A stretch of DNA of 20,036 nucleotides. It comes from Propionibacterium sp. (GTDB taxonomy: Bacteria; Actinomycetota; Actinomycetes; Propionibacteriales; Propionibacteriaceae). Where the stretch lies: contig JALHFX010000048.1 of NCBI GenBank assembly GCA_022837595.1, positions 1-20,036 of the forward strand, in the 5' to 3' direction. This document shows, in pieces, positions 1 through 7,150 of this stretch. The notes below the pieces were generated by a model. The model had not been told where the DNA came from, made no database searches, and was given only the letters and a program-made list of their open reading frames with translations. Every line of letters begins with the position of its first letter. The first letter of the stretch is position 1. The translations under genes and the position numbers were made by a program.

Positions 1-288
1 CTCGGGCACCACTACCGTACTGACTGGGAGTGGTTCGCCAGCGATATTGAGAAAGCACAGCGCCGCGCGGACGCCTGGTCTGCAGCGTTCAACGCGCCGT
101 ACGGACCCTCGTCCGCCCCGGTCATTGATGACCTGCGTCGCGCGATGCGTGACGATCTCAACTCTCCCACAGCGCTCGCCGTGGTGGACGAGTGGACCGC
201 TGCCGTGTTGGCGGGTGACGGCGAAGATCAGCAAGCCCCCTCTCAGATCGCCGAAGCCGTAGACGCGCTTCTGGGAGTCGTCTTCTGA
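1..288 (+). CDS. mshC: MshC, cysteine:glucosaminyl-inositol ligase (3' end only)
   Basis: The reading frame is open from the first base of the window to a TGA at 286-288, giving the last 95 residues of a larger protein. MshC uses ATP to join cysteine to GlcN-inositol, the penultimate step of mycothiol synthesis in the cytoplasm. The segment HHYRTDWEW near the start, then DDLNSPTALAVVDEW, and the ending AVDALLGVVF match the C-terminal helical domain of MshC. This domain is shared with cysteinyl-tRNA synthetase, which is the main alternative. The HHYR-DWEW block and the short tail without the extra CysRS C-terminal domain favour MshC. The gene faces ftsH across the repeat-rich stretch 289-652. 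No T-rich terminator follows the stop. Confidence 0.82.
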   Translation, partial: LGHHYRTDWEWFASDIEKAQRRADAWSAAFNAPYGPSSAPVIDDLRRAMRDDLNSPTALAVVDEWTAAVLAGDGEDQQAPSQIAEAVDALLGVVF

Positions 289-375
289 GCGGCGCTTTCC
301 TCGGAGGAGACGGGCCACATAACGGTGCCTTCCGCGCGACACGTGATGGGTTTCGGAGCGGTGCACGACGCACAA

Positions 376-602
376 CAGCAGCTACCGAAAGTCACAGGCC
401 CAAACGCAGCGGCTACCGAAAGCCACGGGCCAAAACGCAGCGGCTACCGAGAATTGCAGCGGCTACCGAACGTTCGGTAGCCGCTGCAATTCTCGGTAGC
501 TGCTGTTGGTGATGCCGTGCAGATCGGTAGCTGCTGTTGGTGGTGCCGTGCAGATCGGTAGCTGCTGTTGGTGGTGCCGTGCAGATCGGTAGCTGCTGTT
601 GG
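376..602. repeat. Mirror-image array of a 13-bp core repeat, period 31 bp
   Basis: The core CAGCRGCTACCGA occurs on the left arm starting at 376, 407, 438 and 457. Its reverse complement TCGGTAGCYGCTG occurs on the right arm ending at 486, 505, 536, 567 and 598 (the first of these lies within the central palindrome). All left positions mirror right positions exactly about 471/472 (for example 376 with 567, 407 with 536). Outer cores are spaced 31 bp and inner cores 19 bp. On the right arm the whole 31-bp unit is repeated: 495-525, 526-556 and 557-587, the last two identical and the first differing at one base, followed by a partial copy at 588-602. The left units 376-406 and 407-437 carry different spacers that share only a short CACRG at the same offset. 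Function is unknown. Confidence 0.93.
443..500. repeat. 58-bp perfect palindrome without a loop
   Basis: Every base from 443 to 471 pairs with its partner from 500 down to 472; the centre is AACGTT. Allowing one G-T pair (442 with 501), the symmetry extends to 438-505, or 68 bp. As RNA it would fold into a very stable hairpin from either strand, and as DNA it could extrude a cruciform. There is no T-tract on either side, so it is not a standard intrinsic terminator, although a two-way transcription block between the convergent mshC and ftsH is plausible. Confidence 0.95.
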
Positions 603-652
603 GGGCCCGGTCGGCTCGTGGCTAGGGACGCACTACATCGCCTGCAGGCGCG

Positions 653-2731
653 TCATTGGTTGGCGGTGCCGTTCCCGACTGACTCTGAGTGCAAATCGAC
701 CTGCTTCGGACGCTCGATGCCGGCTACCTGGTAGACCTCGGCCTCGTCCAGCGTCTCCTTGATCAACAGCTCACGAGCAATCGCGTCCAGCTTGTCACGG
801 TGCTCGTTGAGCAGCGTCACGGCCTTCGCATGGCACTGGGAGATGATCACCCGCACTTCGGCGTCCACAACCGACAACGTCTCATCCGAGATACCGAGGT
901 CTCGCGGATTGACATCGTCGAAGAGTACCGTCATCGGGCCAACCTTGGTCGACATGCCCCACTTGCCGACCATCTGGCGGGCAATCGAGGTCGCAGCACG
1001 GAGGTCCGATTCAGCACCGGTGGTAACCACGCCATAGACAGCAGCCTCGGCGGCCATCCCGCCCAAGGCGCCGACAATGCGCCCGCGCAGGTACTGCTCG
1101 TCGTAGCCGTAGCGATCGGAGTCCGGCGTCGACAATGTGACGCCCAGGGCCTGGCCGCGAGGGATGATCGAGACCTTTCGTACCGGGTCGGCACCCTTCT
1201 GCAACATGCCGAGCAGCGCGTGACCACCTTCGTGGTAGGCCGTCCGGCGTTTCTCCTCCTCGGGGATGAGGACGCTGCGCGCCACACCGAGTTGTATCTG
1301 TTCGAGCGCGTTGGTGAAGTCTGATTGGTAGACGAGCGTGTCGTTGCGTCTGGCGGCTCGTAATGCGGCCTCATTGGCCAGATTCGCGAGGTCGGCGCCC
1401 GTAGCGCCCGGTGTGGTCTGGGCAAGCGCCTTCAGATTGACGTCGGCTGCCAACGGGATCTCGCGCGTGTGGACCATCAGGATCTTCTCACGGCCGATCT
1501 GGTCGGGAGGGCTGACTGTGATCACCCGGTCGAAGCGGCCCGGCCTGGTGAGTGCCGGATCCAAGACATCCGAGCGGTTGGTCGCAGCCATCACGACCAA
1601 ACCTTCGGTACCGTCGAAACCATCCATCTCGGTGAGAATCTGGTTCAGCGTCTGCTCGCGTTCGTCATTGCTGCCGGACGCTCGGCTGGAGCCGCGCGCG
1701 CGTCCGATGGCATCGATCTCATCGATGAAGATGATCGCCGGAGCGACCTTCTTTGCCTCTTCGAAAAGCTGGCGCACCCGCTGGGCGCCCACGCCAACGA
1801 TCATCTCGATGAACTCGCTGGCCGAGGCCGTGAAGAATGGCACATCGGCCTCACCCGCCGTAGCACGCGCCAGCAGCGTCTTGCCGGTGCCTGGCTGACC
1901 TTCCAGGAGCACACCACGCGGCGCTCGTGCGCCCACCCGCCGATACTTATCGGGGTTCTTGAGGAAGTCGACGATCTCATCGACTTGTTCTTTGACCTCG
2001 TCGATGCCTGCGACATCGGAGAAGTTCACTCGCACCGCGGTCTTCTCGATCGGCTTGACTTCGCGCTGCATGCCGAAACCACCGAGGCCGCCGCCACTCT
2101 TCGCGATCCTCCGGAAGGCCCAGATCGAAACGCCGATCAGAAGACCCCACAGCAGCAGCGAAGAGACCAGATTGCCGACTGTGCCGCGTTGCTCCACGAC
2201 CGGTGTTGCCCGCACAACCGCACCCTTGTCCTGTAGCTCGGCCAGGAGATTGTCTTGCGCGAATGTCGGTCGCTCGGTGCTGAACTGCGTGTAGTTGGCG
2301 TCCTTCTTCTGAGCGTCGTCCTGGTCGTCGCCATCACTGGGCAGCGGTGCCTCGTGGTTCAACTCGCCTTGGATGGTATCGCCTTGAGCGTAGACCTCTT
2401 TGACGTTCCCGGCCTCGACCTGAGCAACGAATTCTGTGTACGCGATGGTCGGCGGAGCGTTACGTGCGTCCTGCCAGCTCAGCAGGCCCCAGACCGCCAG
2501 CAGCGCCAAGCCGGCAATAATCCAGAACCGCCACATCCGGGACTTCTTCGAATCCTTCTTGTCGTCGTCGCCTTTGGAATCCTTCGGTAGCCCTTCGGTA
2601 CGCCATGGTCGAGGAGAGTCGAGCGGGGGTGGTCCCGAAGGTGCCTGGGAATGGTTGGGACGCCGGGGCTCGTCAGTAGAGCGCTCCGGCGTGGGGACCT
2701 CGGCCTGGTGCGACGGCTGGGGATCGGTCAT
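653..2731 (-). CDS. ftsH: FtsH-family ATP-dependent zinc metalloprotease
   Basis: Membrane-anchored AAA+ protease of 692 residues that pulls membrane and soluble proteins into a zinc protease chamber. Visible in order: a Pro- and charge-rich N-terminal tail, a membrane helix at about 66-85, an external domain, a second helix at about 188-208, Walker A GQPGTGKT (278-285), Walker B IIFIDE (333-338), the second region of homology TRPGRFDR (395-402), zinc site HEGGH (500-504), and an Asp in GAESD (576) as third ligand. The start is the ATG at 2731, preceded by AGGAGG at 4 nt; a TTG eight codons upstream has no such site. The pore loop reads EMIVG where E. coli FtsH has EMFVG, and Walker A has Gln for the usual Pro. 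The gene diverges from dhaK with 92 bp between. It may be a second FtsH beside a canonical copy elsewhere. Confidence 0.95.
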   Translation of the reverse strand: MTDPQPSHQAEVPTPERSTDEPRRPNHSQAPSGPPPLDSPRPWRTEGLPKDSKGDDDKKDSKKSRMWRFWIIAGLALLAVWGLLSWQDARNAPPTIAYTEFVAQVEAGNVKEVYAQGDTIQGELNHEAPLPSDGDDQDDAQKKDANYTQFSTERPTFAQDNLLAELQDKGAVVRATPVVEQRGTVGNLVSSLLLWGLLIGVSIWAFRRIAKSGGGLGGFGMQREVKPIEKTAVRVNFSDVAGIDEVKEQVDEIVDFLKNPDKYRRVGARAPRGVLLEGQPGTGKTLLARATAGEADVPFFTASASEFIEMIVGVGAQRVRQLFEEAKKVAPAIIFIDEIDAIGRARGSSRASGSNDEREQTLNQILTEMDGFDGTEGLVVMAATNRSDVLDPALTRPGRFDRVITVSPPDQIGREKILMVHTREIPLAADVNLKALAQTTPGATGADLANLANEAALRAARRNDTLVYQSDFTNALEQIQLGVARSVLIPEEEKRRTAYHEGGHALLGMLQKGADPVRKVSIIPRGQALGVTLSTPDSDRYGYDEQYLRGRIVGALGGMAAEAAVYGVVTTGAESDLRAATSIARQMVGKWGMSTKVGPMTVLFDDVNPRDLGISDETLSVVDAEVRVIISQCHAKAVTLLNEHRDKLDAIARELLIKETLDEAEVYQVAGIERPKQVDLHSESVGNGTANQ

Positions 2732-2823
2732 GAAACCTCCTGCATGGTTCCTCAATGTTAGACGCCGCTCTCTAATCTCCGGTTGTGCTCATCATCGATG
2801 CGCTCAGTGGTTGACTAGTAGCC
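2732..2823. promoter_or_regulatory. Divergent promoter region ftsH / dhaK
   Basis: These 92 bp must hold the promoters for both genes. On the minus strand TAACAT (plus 2755-2760) is a possible -10 for ftsH, with the AGGAGG ribosome site just below it. For dhaK no convincing -10/-35 pair and no good ribosome binding site is seen; only a weak AGTAG precedes the ATG. The assignment rests mainly on gene arrangement. Confidence 0.4.
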
Positions 2824-3816
2824 ATGAAGAAGTTAATCAACGATCCTGGCACTGTCGTTGCTGATGCGTTGCGTGGCATGGCCGCCGCGCACCCGGGGAC
2901 GCTGAAAATTGATCACGCGAACCGGTTGGTTATTAGCATTGACGCTCCTCGGCCCGGCAAAGTTGCCGTCATCTCCGGCGGTGGTTCGGGGCATGAGCCA
3001 CTTCACAGCGGATTCGTAGGTCCCGGCATGCTGGACGTCGCGGTGGCAGGTGAGGTTTTCACCTCCCCGACTCCCGATCAGGTGCTCGCGGCACTGCAAG
3101 CCGCCGACTCAGGTGCAGGTGCTCTATTAATCGTCAAGAACTACACCGGCGATGTGATGAATTTCGAGATGGCCGGTGAACTGGCAGCCGCAGAAGGTAT
3201 CGATGTGGCGAGCGTCATCGTGGCCGACGATGTGGCAGTCACGGATTCTCTGTACACTGCCGGGCGCCGTGGTGTCGGTGGCACGGTGGTTGTCGAGAAG
3301 GTGGCAGGTGCCGCTGCGCAGGCAGGGTGCACGCTTGCCGAGGTGACTGCACTCGCCCAGCGGACGGCAGATGCCGCGCGCTCTATGGGGTTGGCGTTAA
3401 CCTCGTGCACGGTTCCAGCGGCGGGGCGTCCGACCTTCGATCTGGCAGACGACGAGATTGAACTCGGTATCGGTATCCACGGTGAACCCGGGCGCAGCCG
3501 CGAGCAGATCGCTCCGGTGCGTGAGTTGGCGGCTCGACTCGTGACTCCGATCCTCGAGGATCTCGATTTCACCGACGCACCGGTGATCGTGCTCTGCAAC
3601 GGCATGGGCGGGACCCCGTTGATCGAACTTTACGGACTGTATGCCGAAGTCAGCGATCTTCTAGCAGCTCAAGGCGTGCAAATCGCGCGCAACCTGGTCG
3701 GTAACTATGTGACCTCGCTCGAGATGGCTGGTGCCTCGGTCACCCTGGTGAAAGCCGACGATGAGATGCTCGAATATTGGGATGCTCCGGTTTCGACAAC
3801 CGGACTGCAGTGGTGA
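2824..3816 (+). CDS. dhaK: Dihydroxyacetone kinase, substrate-binding subunit DhaK
   Basis: DhaK (330 residues) binds dihydroxyacetone covalently and presents it for phosphorylation by DhaL in the cytoplasm. The N-terminus MKKLINDP is typical. The loop GGGSGHEP (52-59) contains the conserved His57, KNYTGD ends in Asp110, and GIGIHGEPG carries His219, the residue expected to form the hemiaminal bond with the substrate. The length matches PEP-dependent DhaK rather than the longer ATP-dependent single-chain kinase, which would carry the DhaL domain in the same polypeptide. It is the first gene of dhaK-dhaL-dhaM, and its stop overlaps the dhaL start by 4 nt. The ribosome binding site is weak, but the family N-terminus fixes the start. 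Confidence 0.96.
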   Translation: MKKLINDPGTVVADALRGMAAAHPGTLKIDHANRLVISIDAPRPGKVAVISGGGSGHEPLHSGFVGPGMLDVAVAGEVFTSPTPDQVLAALQAADSGAGALLIVKNYTGDVMNFEMAGELAAAEGIDVASVIVADDVAVTDSLYTAGRRGVGGTVVVEKVAGAAAQAGCTLAEVTALAQRTADAARSMGLALTSCTVPAAGRPTFDLADDEIELGIGIHGEPGRSREQIAPVRELAARLVTPILEDLDFTDAPVIVLCNGMGGTPLIELYGLYAEVSDLLAAQGVQIARNLVGNYVTSLEMAGASVTLVKADDEMLEYWDAPVSTTGLQW

Positions 3817-4430
3817 GTCCGATGGAACTCTCTCCGCAGATCCTCGCGGGTTGGCTGCGCGCGTTCGCAGCCGATATTGCCGAAAACGAGGCGCTGCTGA
3901 CCGATCTTGATCGTCAGATCGGTGACGCGGACCATGGTGCGAACATGGTTCGCGGCACCACAGCGGTCGCTCAACTCGATCCAGCTGATTTTGCAGATGG
4001 GCGCAGTTATGTGAAAAAAGCGGCGATGACGCTGATTAGTACGGTGGGTGGCGCGTCCGGCCCGCTTTACGGCACTTTGCTGCTGAGGCTTGGCAGCGCT
4101 CTGCCGGACGATGGTCCGATTGATCAAGCCGGTTGGCTTCCAGCGTTGCGGGCCGGGGTAGAAGGAGTGGTGGCCCGCGGTAAGGCGGGGCCGGGTGATA
4201 AGACAATGCTCGATGCATTGATCCCAGCAGTGGAAGCCTTCGAAGCGGCGACCGATCAACCATGGCAGGCGGCTGCTGAAGCGGCTGCTGCAGGTCGTGA
4301 TGCGACCGTACCGATGATCGCCCACAAAGGACGCGCGTCATATCTGGGTGAGCGCAGTGCCGGGGTCGCCGATCCCGGCGCAACCAGTAGCGCACTGCTG
4401 ATCGAGGCGGCAGCGAGGACGCTGGCGTGA
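3813..4430 (+). CDS. dhaL: Dihydroxyacetone kinase, ADP-binding subunit DhaL
   Basis: DhaL (205 residues) keeps a tightly bound ADP that is rephosphorylated by DhaM and passes phosphate to dihydroxyacetone on DhaK. The Mg-nucleotide motif is present as DLDRQIGDADHG, giving Asp33, Asp38 and Asp40. GGASGPLYGTLLLRLG (79-94), GDKTMLDAL (128-136) and GERSAGVADPGATSS (179-193) are other DhaL family blocks. I chose the GTG at 3813, which overlaps the dhaK stop as GTGA and suggests translational coupling. An ATG three codons later (3822) is an alternative, and the open frame upstream of 3813 lies inside dhaK. The next gene again overlaps by GTGA. Confidence 0.95.
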   Translation: MSPMELSPQILAGWLRAFAADIAENEALLTDLDRQIGDADHGANMVRGTTAVAQLDPADFADGRSYVKKAAMTLISTVGGASGPLYGTLLLRLGSALPDDGPIDQAGWLPALRAGVEGVVARGKAGPGDKTMLDALIPAVEAFEAATDQPWQAAAEAAAAGRDATVPMIAHKGRASYLGERSAGVADPGATSSALLIEAAARTLA

Positions 4431-6793
4431 TCGGAATCGTTGTTGTCTCACATAGCCGTCCGCTGGCGGAGGCTGCGGTGGCGTTGGCTGAGCAAATGGT
4501 TGCCGCAGAGGGGCCGAAGATGGCTATTGCGGCAGGTATGGACGACGGTAGCTTCGGCACCGATGCTGCGGCCATCTCGCTTGCCCTCGCCTCGGTCGAT
4601 TCACCTGATGGGGTGCTGGTACTACTCGACCTAGGCAGCGCGCTATTGAGCACCGAACTGGGTATTGAGTTCGCGGACCCAGGGCTCGCTGAACGAGTCT
4701 TGATCAGTCCTGCACCGCTGGTGGAGGGGCTGCTCAGCGCGGTCGTGAGCGCAGCAACGGGAGCCTCGCTGGCCGAGGTGGATATCGAAGCGCGCCGTGC
4801 GCTGGATGCGAAGATCGAGCACCTATCTGGCAACGGTGAGGGTCGAGCCGCACTTCAGGTGGCCCGGCCGACCCCCAAACCGCGCGCATCGAGCCGTCGA
4901 GTGGTTTGGCGGGCCACGGTGCGCAATCCACATGGAATCCATGTGCGTCCTGCGGCGATGATCATCACCTCCCTGCGCGACTTGGACGCAGAGGTCACCT
5001 TCAGCAATGCCACCACCGGCAAAGGGGCTGCGCCAGCCGACAGCCTGTCGAGCATCGCGGGCTTGGAGATCGGCTGCGGGCAGATCCTCGAAGCACGGAT
5101 TTCTGGCCCCGATGCTGATGCTGCTCGTGACGTGTTGGCCGGGTTGGCTGCGCAGAACTACGGCGAAGACATCAAACCGCGTGCGTCCCGATCATTGGCC
5201 AATGGTCGAACCGCGATGCCGCGGGTATTCGGTGAGACCCCGGCCGCGGCAGAGCGCCGGGCTGTCTTCGGCCCGGTAAGCAGGATCGGCCTTAGCCCTC
5301 CGGTGGGTGAGTATCGACCATTGACCCCCAAGGACGAATTGGCACGCTTCAACGAGGCAGTCGCCGAGGTCGACACCTTCTTGACCGAGATCATCTCCGA
5401 GGGCGAGGCGGTGCCGGGGATCCTCGAGGCCCAACGGCTGATGCTGGCCGATCGCGAGTTGCAGCATGGTGTCGTCGGCCGGATCACTGCCGGCTTCAGT
5501 GCTGTCGACGCCGTGGACGATCAACTGACCGGTATGGCCCGTTCGTTCGATAAGTTCAGCGACAGCTATTTGCGCGAGCGTGCACAAGATTTGCGCAGCC
5601 TGCGGCGGATGCTGCTGATCGCATTACTCGGTCGTCGTCTTGAGCAGGAAACCCCTGATGAGCCGCGGGTCTGGGTGCTGGAAGAACTCGATGCGGCGAC
5701 CGCGATGCGGCTCGACCCACGGCTGTGCTTGGGTGTGGTGACGGTGGCCGGCGGATCTAGTGGTCATGGCATGCTTGCGGCTCAAGCGCGCGGTATCCCG
5801 GTGTTGGCGGGCTGCGCTCAGGTCGCCGACGTGATCGACGCTCAAATTGTGGCCTTCGACCCGGTGACCCGCGAATTCTGGCCGAACCCCGATGAGAAAC
5901 TGCGCGCGGAATTAGAACGACGCAACGCCGCACGCACTGCTGATGCGGAACGCGCGCGTCTTCGCGCCCATGAACCGGCGATCACCCGCAGCGGCAAGAC
6001 GATCAAGGTCGAGGCCAACATCAGTTCGATCGATGAGGCTCAGGCCGCTGCCCGGCAGGGTGCCGACGGCTGTGGCGTGTTACGCACTGAAAACATCTTC
6101 GCCAAAGACCTCACCCCACCGGACGTCGAGATCCAGACCGAGGTCTTCGTCCGTATCGGGCAGGCACTCGACGGGCCGATCACGATCCGCACCTGGGATC
6201 CGGCGGGGGATAAGCCGCTGGCCTTCATGCCGAACCAGCCAGAGGACAATCCCGCATTGGGGGAGCGCGGCATCCGGATGATGCGCCGAGCACCGCAGAT
6301 CTTTCGCGATCAGATCAAAGCCGCTTTGCTTGCCGCTCAACAGACCGAAGTGCAACTACTGATACCGATGGTTACCGATCCGGCCGAATTCGTCTGGGCC
6401 AAGGAACAGATCGAATCGGTGCGGGCCGAGTTGGGGACTGATCCGGTGCCCGTCGGCGTGATGATCGAGGTTCCCGCGGCCGCGTTGCGTGCCGGAGAGT
6501 TCGCTGATCTGGTTGATTTCGTCAGCATCGGCACTAACGATCTCAGCCAGTACACGCAGGCGGCCGACCGTACCAACGGCGCAGTACGAGAGCTGGCCAG
6601 GCAGGATTCACCTGCAGTGCTCGAACTGCTTCGGCTGACCCGCGCTGCGCTGCCCGATCTACCGTTGGCCGTCTGCGGAGACCTCGCCAGTGATCCGGCA
6701 GTTACTGCAACTCTGGTCGGTCTTGGCGTGGATGCACTATCGGTGCGTCCAGGGATGGTGGCTGAAATCAAGGAGGCTGTAAGAGCTATCTGA
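4427..6793 (+). CDS. dhaM: DhaM multidomain phosphotransferase: EIIA-HPr-enzyme I fusion
   Basis: A 788-residue PTS protein that feeds PEP phosphate to DhaL. Residues 1-135 are the mannose-type EIIA domain with its phospho-His in VVVSHSRP (His9). After a basic linker comes an HPr domain (about 160-240) with NPHGIHVRPAA (His172). Residues from about 275 to the end are enzyme I: the His domain with GGSSGHGM (His447), then the PEP-binding barrel with VLRTEN (Arg553), RTWDPAGDKP (Arg588), IGTNDLSQYTQAADR (701-715) and AVCGD (Cys750). From memory E. coli DhaM is about 470 residues with a truncated enzyme I, so this chain looks complete and self-sufficient. The start is the GTG at 4427 in a GTGA overlap with dhaL, with GAGGA just upstream. 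Confidence 0.93.
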   Translation: MIGIVVVSHSRPLAEAAVALAEQMVAAEGPKMAIAAGMDDGSFGTDAAAISLALASVDSPDGVLVLLDLGSALLSTELGIEFADPGLAERVLISPAPLVEGLLSAVVSAATGASLAEVDIEARRALDAKIEHLSGNGEGRAALQVARPTPKPRASSRRVVWRATVRNPHGIHVRPAAMIITSLRDLDAEVTFSNATTGKGAAPADSLSSIAGLEIGCGQILEARISGPDADAARDVLAGLAAQNYGEDIKPRASRSLANGRTAMPRVFGETPAAAERRAVFGPVSRIGLSPPVGEYRPLTPKDELARFNEAVAEVDTFLTEIISEGEAVPGILEAQRLMLADRELQHGVVGRITAGFSAVDAVDDQLTGMARSFDKFSDSYLRERAQDLRSLRRMLLIALLGRRLEQETPDEPRVWVLEELDAATAMRLDPRLCLGVVTVAGGSSGHGMLAAQARGIPVLAGCAQVADVIDAQIVAFDPVTREFWPNPDEKLRAELERRNAARTADAERARLRAHEPAITRSGKTIKVEANISSIDEAQAAARQGADGCGVLRTENIFAKDLTPPDVEIQTEVFVRIGQALDGPITIRTWDPAGDKPLAFMPNQPEDNPALGERGIRMMRRAPQIFRDQIKAALLAAQQTEVQLLIPMVTDPAEFVWAKEQIESVRAELGTDPVPVGVMIEVPAAALRAGEFADLVDFVSIGTNDLSQYTQAADRTNGAVRELARQDSPAVLELLRLTRAALPDLPLAVCGDLASDPAVTATLVGLGVDALSVRPGMVAEIKEAVRAI

Positions 6794-6802
6794 GCTCTGC
6801 AC

Positions 6803-6808
6803 TAGGCT
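6803..6808 (+). promoter_or_regulatory. Possible -10 element for hisE
   Basis: TAGGCT fits the actinobacterial TANNNT -10 pattern and would place the transcript start at about 6815, within 2 nt of the GTG at 6817. That would make an independent, almost leaderless hisE transcript even though hisE follows dhaM by 23 bp. No clear -35 is visible. Confidence 0.35.
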
Positions 6809-6816
6809 TGGCGGAT

Positions 6817-7083
6817 GTGAGCAAGACTTTCGAAGACCTATACGCCCAGCTGACCGAGATCGCGGCTACCCGGCCCGAGGGCTCCGGAACGGTTGAACGG
6901 TTGGATGCCGGCGTCCACGCCATCGGCAAGAAGATCGTTGAGGAGGCCGCCGAGGTTTGGATGGCCTCCGAGTATCAAAGTCTGGAGGAGGCCGCTGAGG
7001 AGATGAGCCAACTCATCTACCACGTCCAGACGATGATGGTGAAACTTGGGCTCACTCCCGACGATATCTATCGCTACTTGTGA
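6817..7083 (+). CDS. hisE: Phosphoribosyl-ATP pyrophosphatase HisE
   Basis: HisE (88 residues) removes pyrophosphate from phosphoribosyl-ATP, the second step of histidine synthesis. The family pattern is clear: FEDLYAQL, then RPEGSGTVERLDAGVHAIGKKIVEEAAEVW with the Mg-binding Glu residues, EEAAEEMSQLIYH, and the ending DDIYRYL. I start it at the GTG at 6817, which gives the usual MSKTFEDL beginning. A TTG at 6808 would add three residues, but neither has a strong ribosome binding site. It stands 23 bp after dhaM, although the pathways are unrelated, and 67 bp before hisG, its usual actinobacterial partner. Confidence 0.95.
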   Translation: MSKTFEDLYAQLTEIAATRPEGSGTVERLDAGVHAIGKKIVEEAAEVWMASEYQSLEEAAEEMSQLIYHVQTMMVKLGLTPDDIYRYL

Positions 7084-7150
7084 CAGGCTGCCATGATGCG
7101 GCGATGCCGACATCGCGGCACCACTATCCCGACGGCAAAAAGGAAATGAT

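Larger units (their letters stand above)
289..652. other. Gene-free convergent intergenic region
   Basis: This 364-bp stretch lies between the stop codons of mshC (+) and ftsH (-). I see no credible gene: the short open frames here are made of the repeats themselves. It contains the palindrome and repeat array described separately (376-602). A small 12-bp palindrome, CGCCTGCAGGCG, lies at 639-650, just 2 bp beyond the ftsH stop, and could form a 4-bp stem with a TGCA loop. No T-tract follows it, so it is a poor terminator. Positions 289-375 show nothing notable. Confidence 0.7.

Noticed and set aside
376..602. CRISPR array
   Set aside because: The repeats invert about a centre, and on the right arm the intervening sequence is itself repeated, so there are no unique spacers; no cas gene is nearby.
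537..762. Small plus-strand proteins with repeated MVVPCRSVAAVGG-like starts
   Set aside because: They are translations of the 31-bp tandem repeats running into the end of ftsH, with no ribosome site.
689..2236. Long plus-strand frames opposite ftsH (211 and 255 codons)
   Set aside because: The minus strand encodes an unmistakable FtsH; these frames are antisense shadows caused by GC-rich codon bias.
2585..2605. Further copy of the palindrome core within ftsH (TCGGTAGCC, TCGGTA)
   Set aside because: Only 9 of 13 bases match and it lies in coding sequence for the N-terminal tail; the same applies to TCGGTAGCT in rpmI near 9771. These are probably chance.
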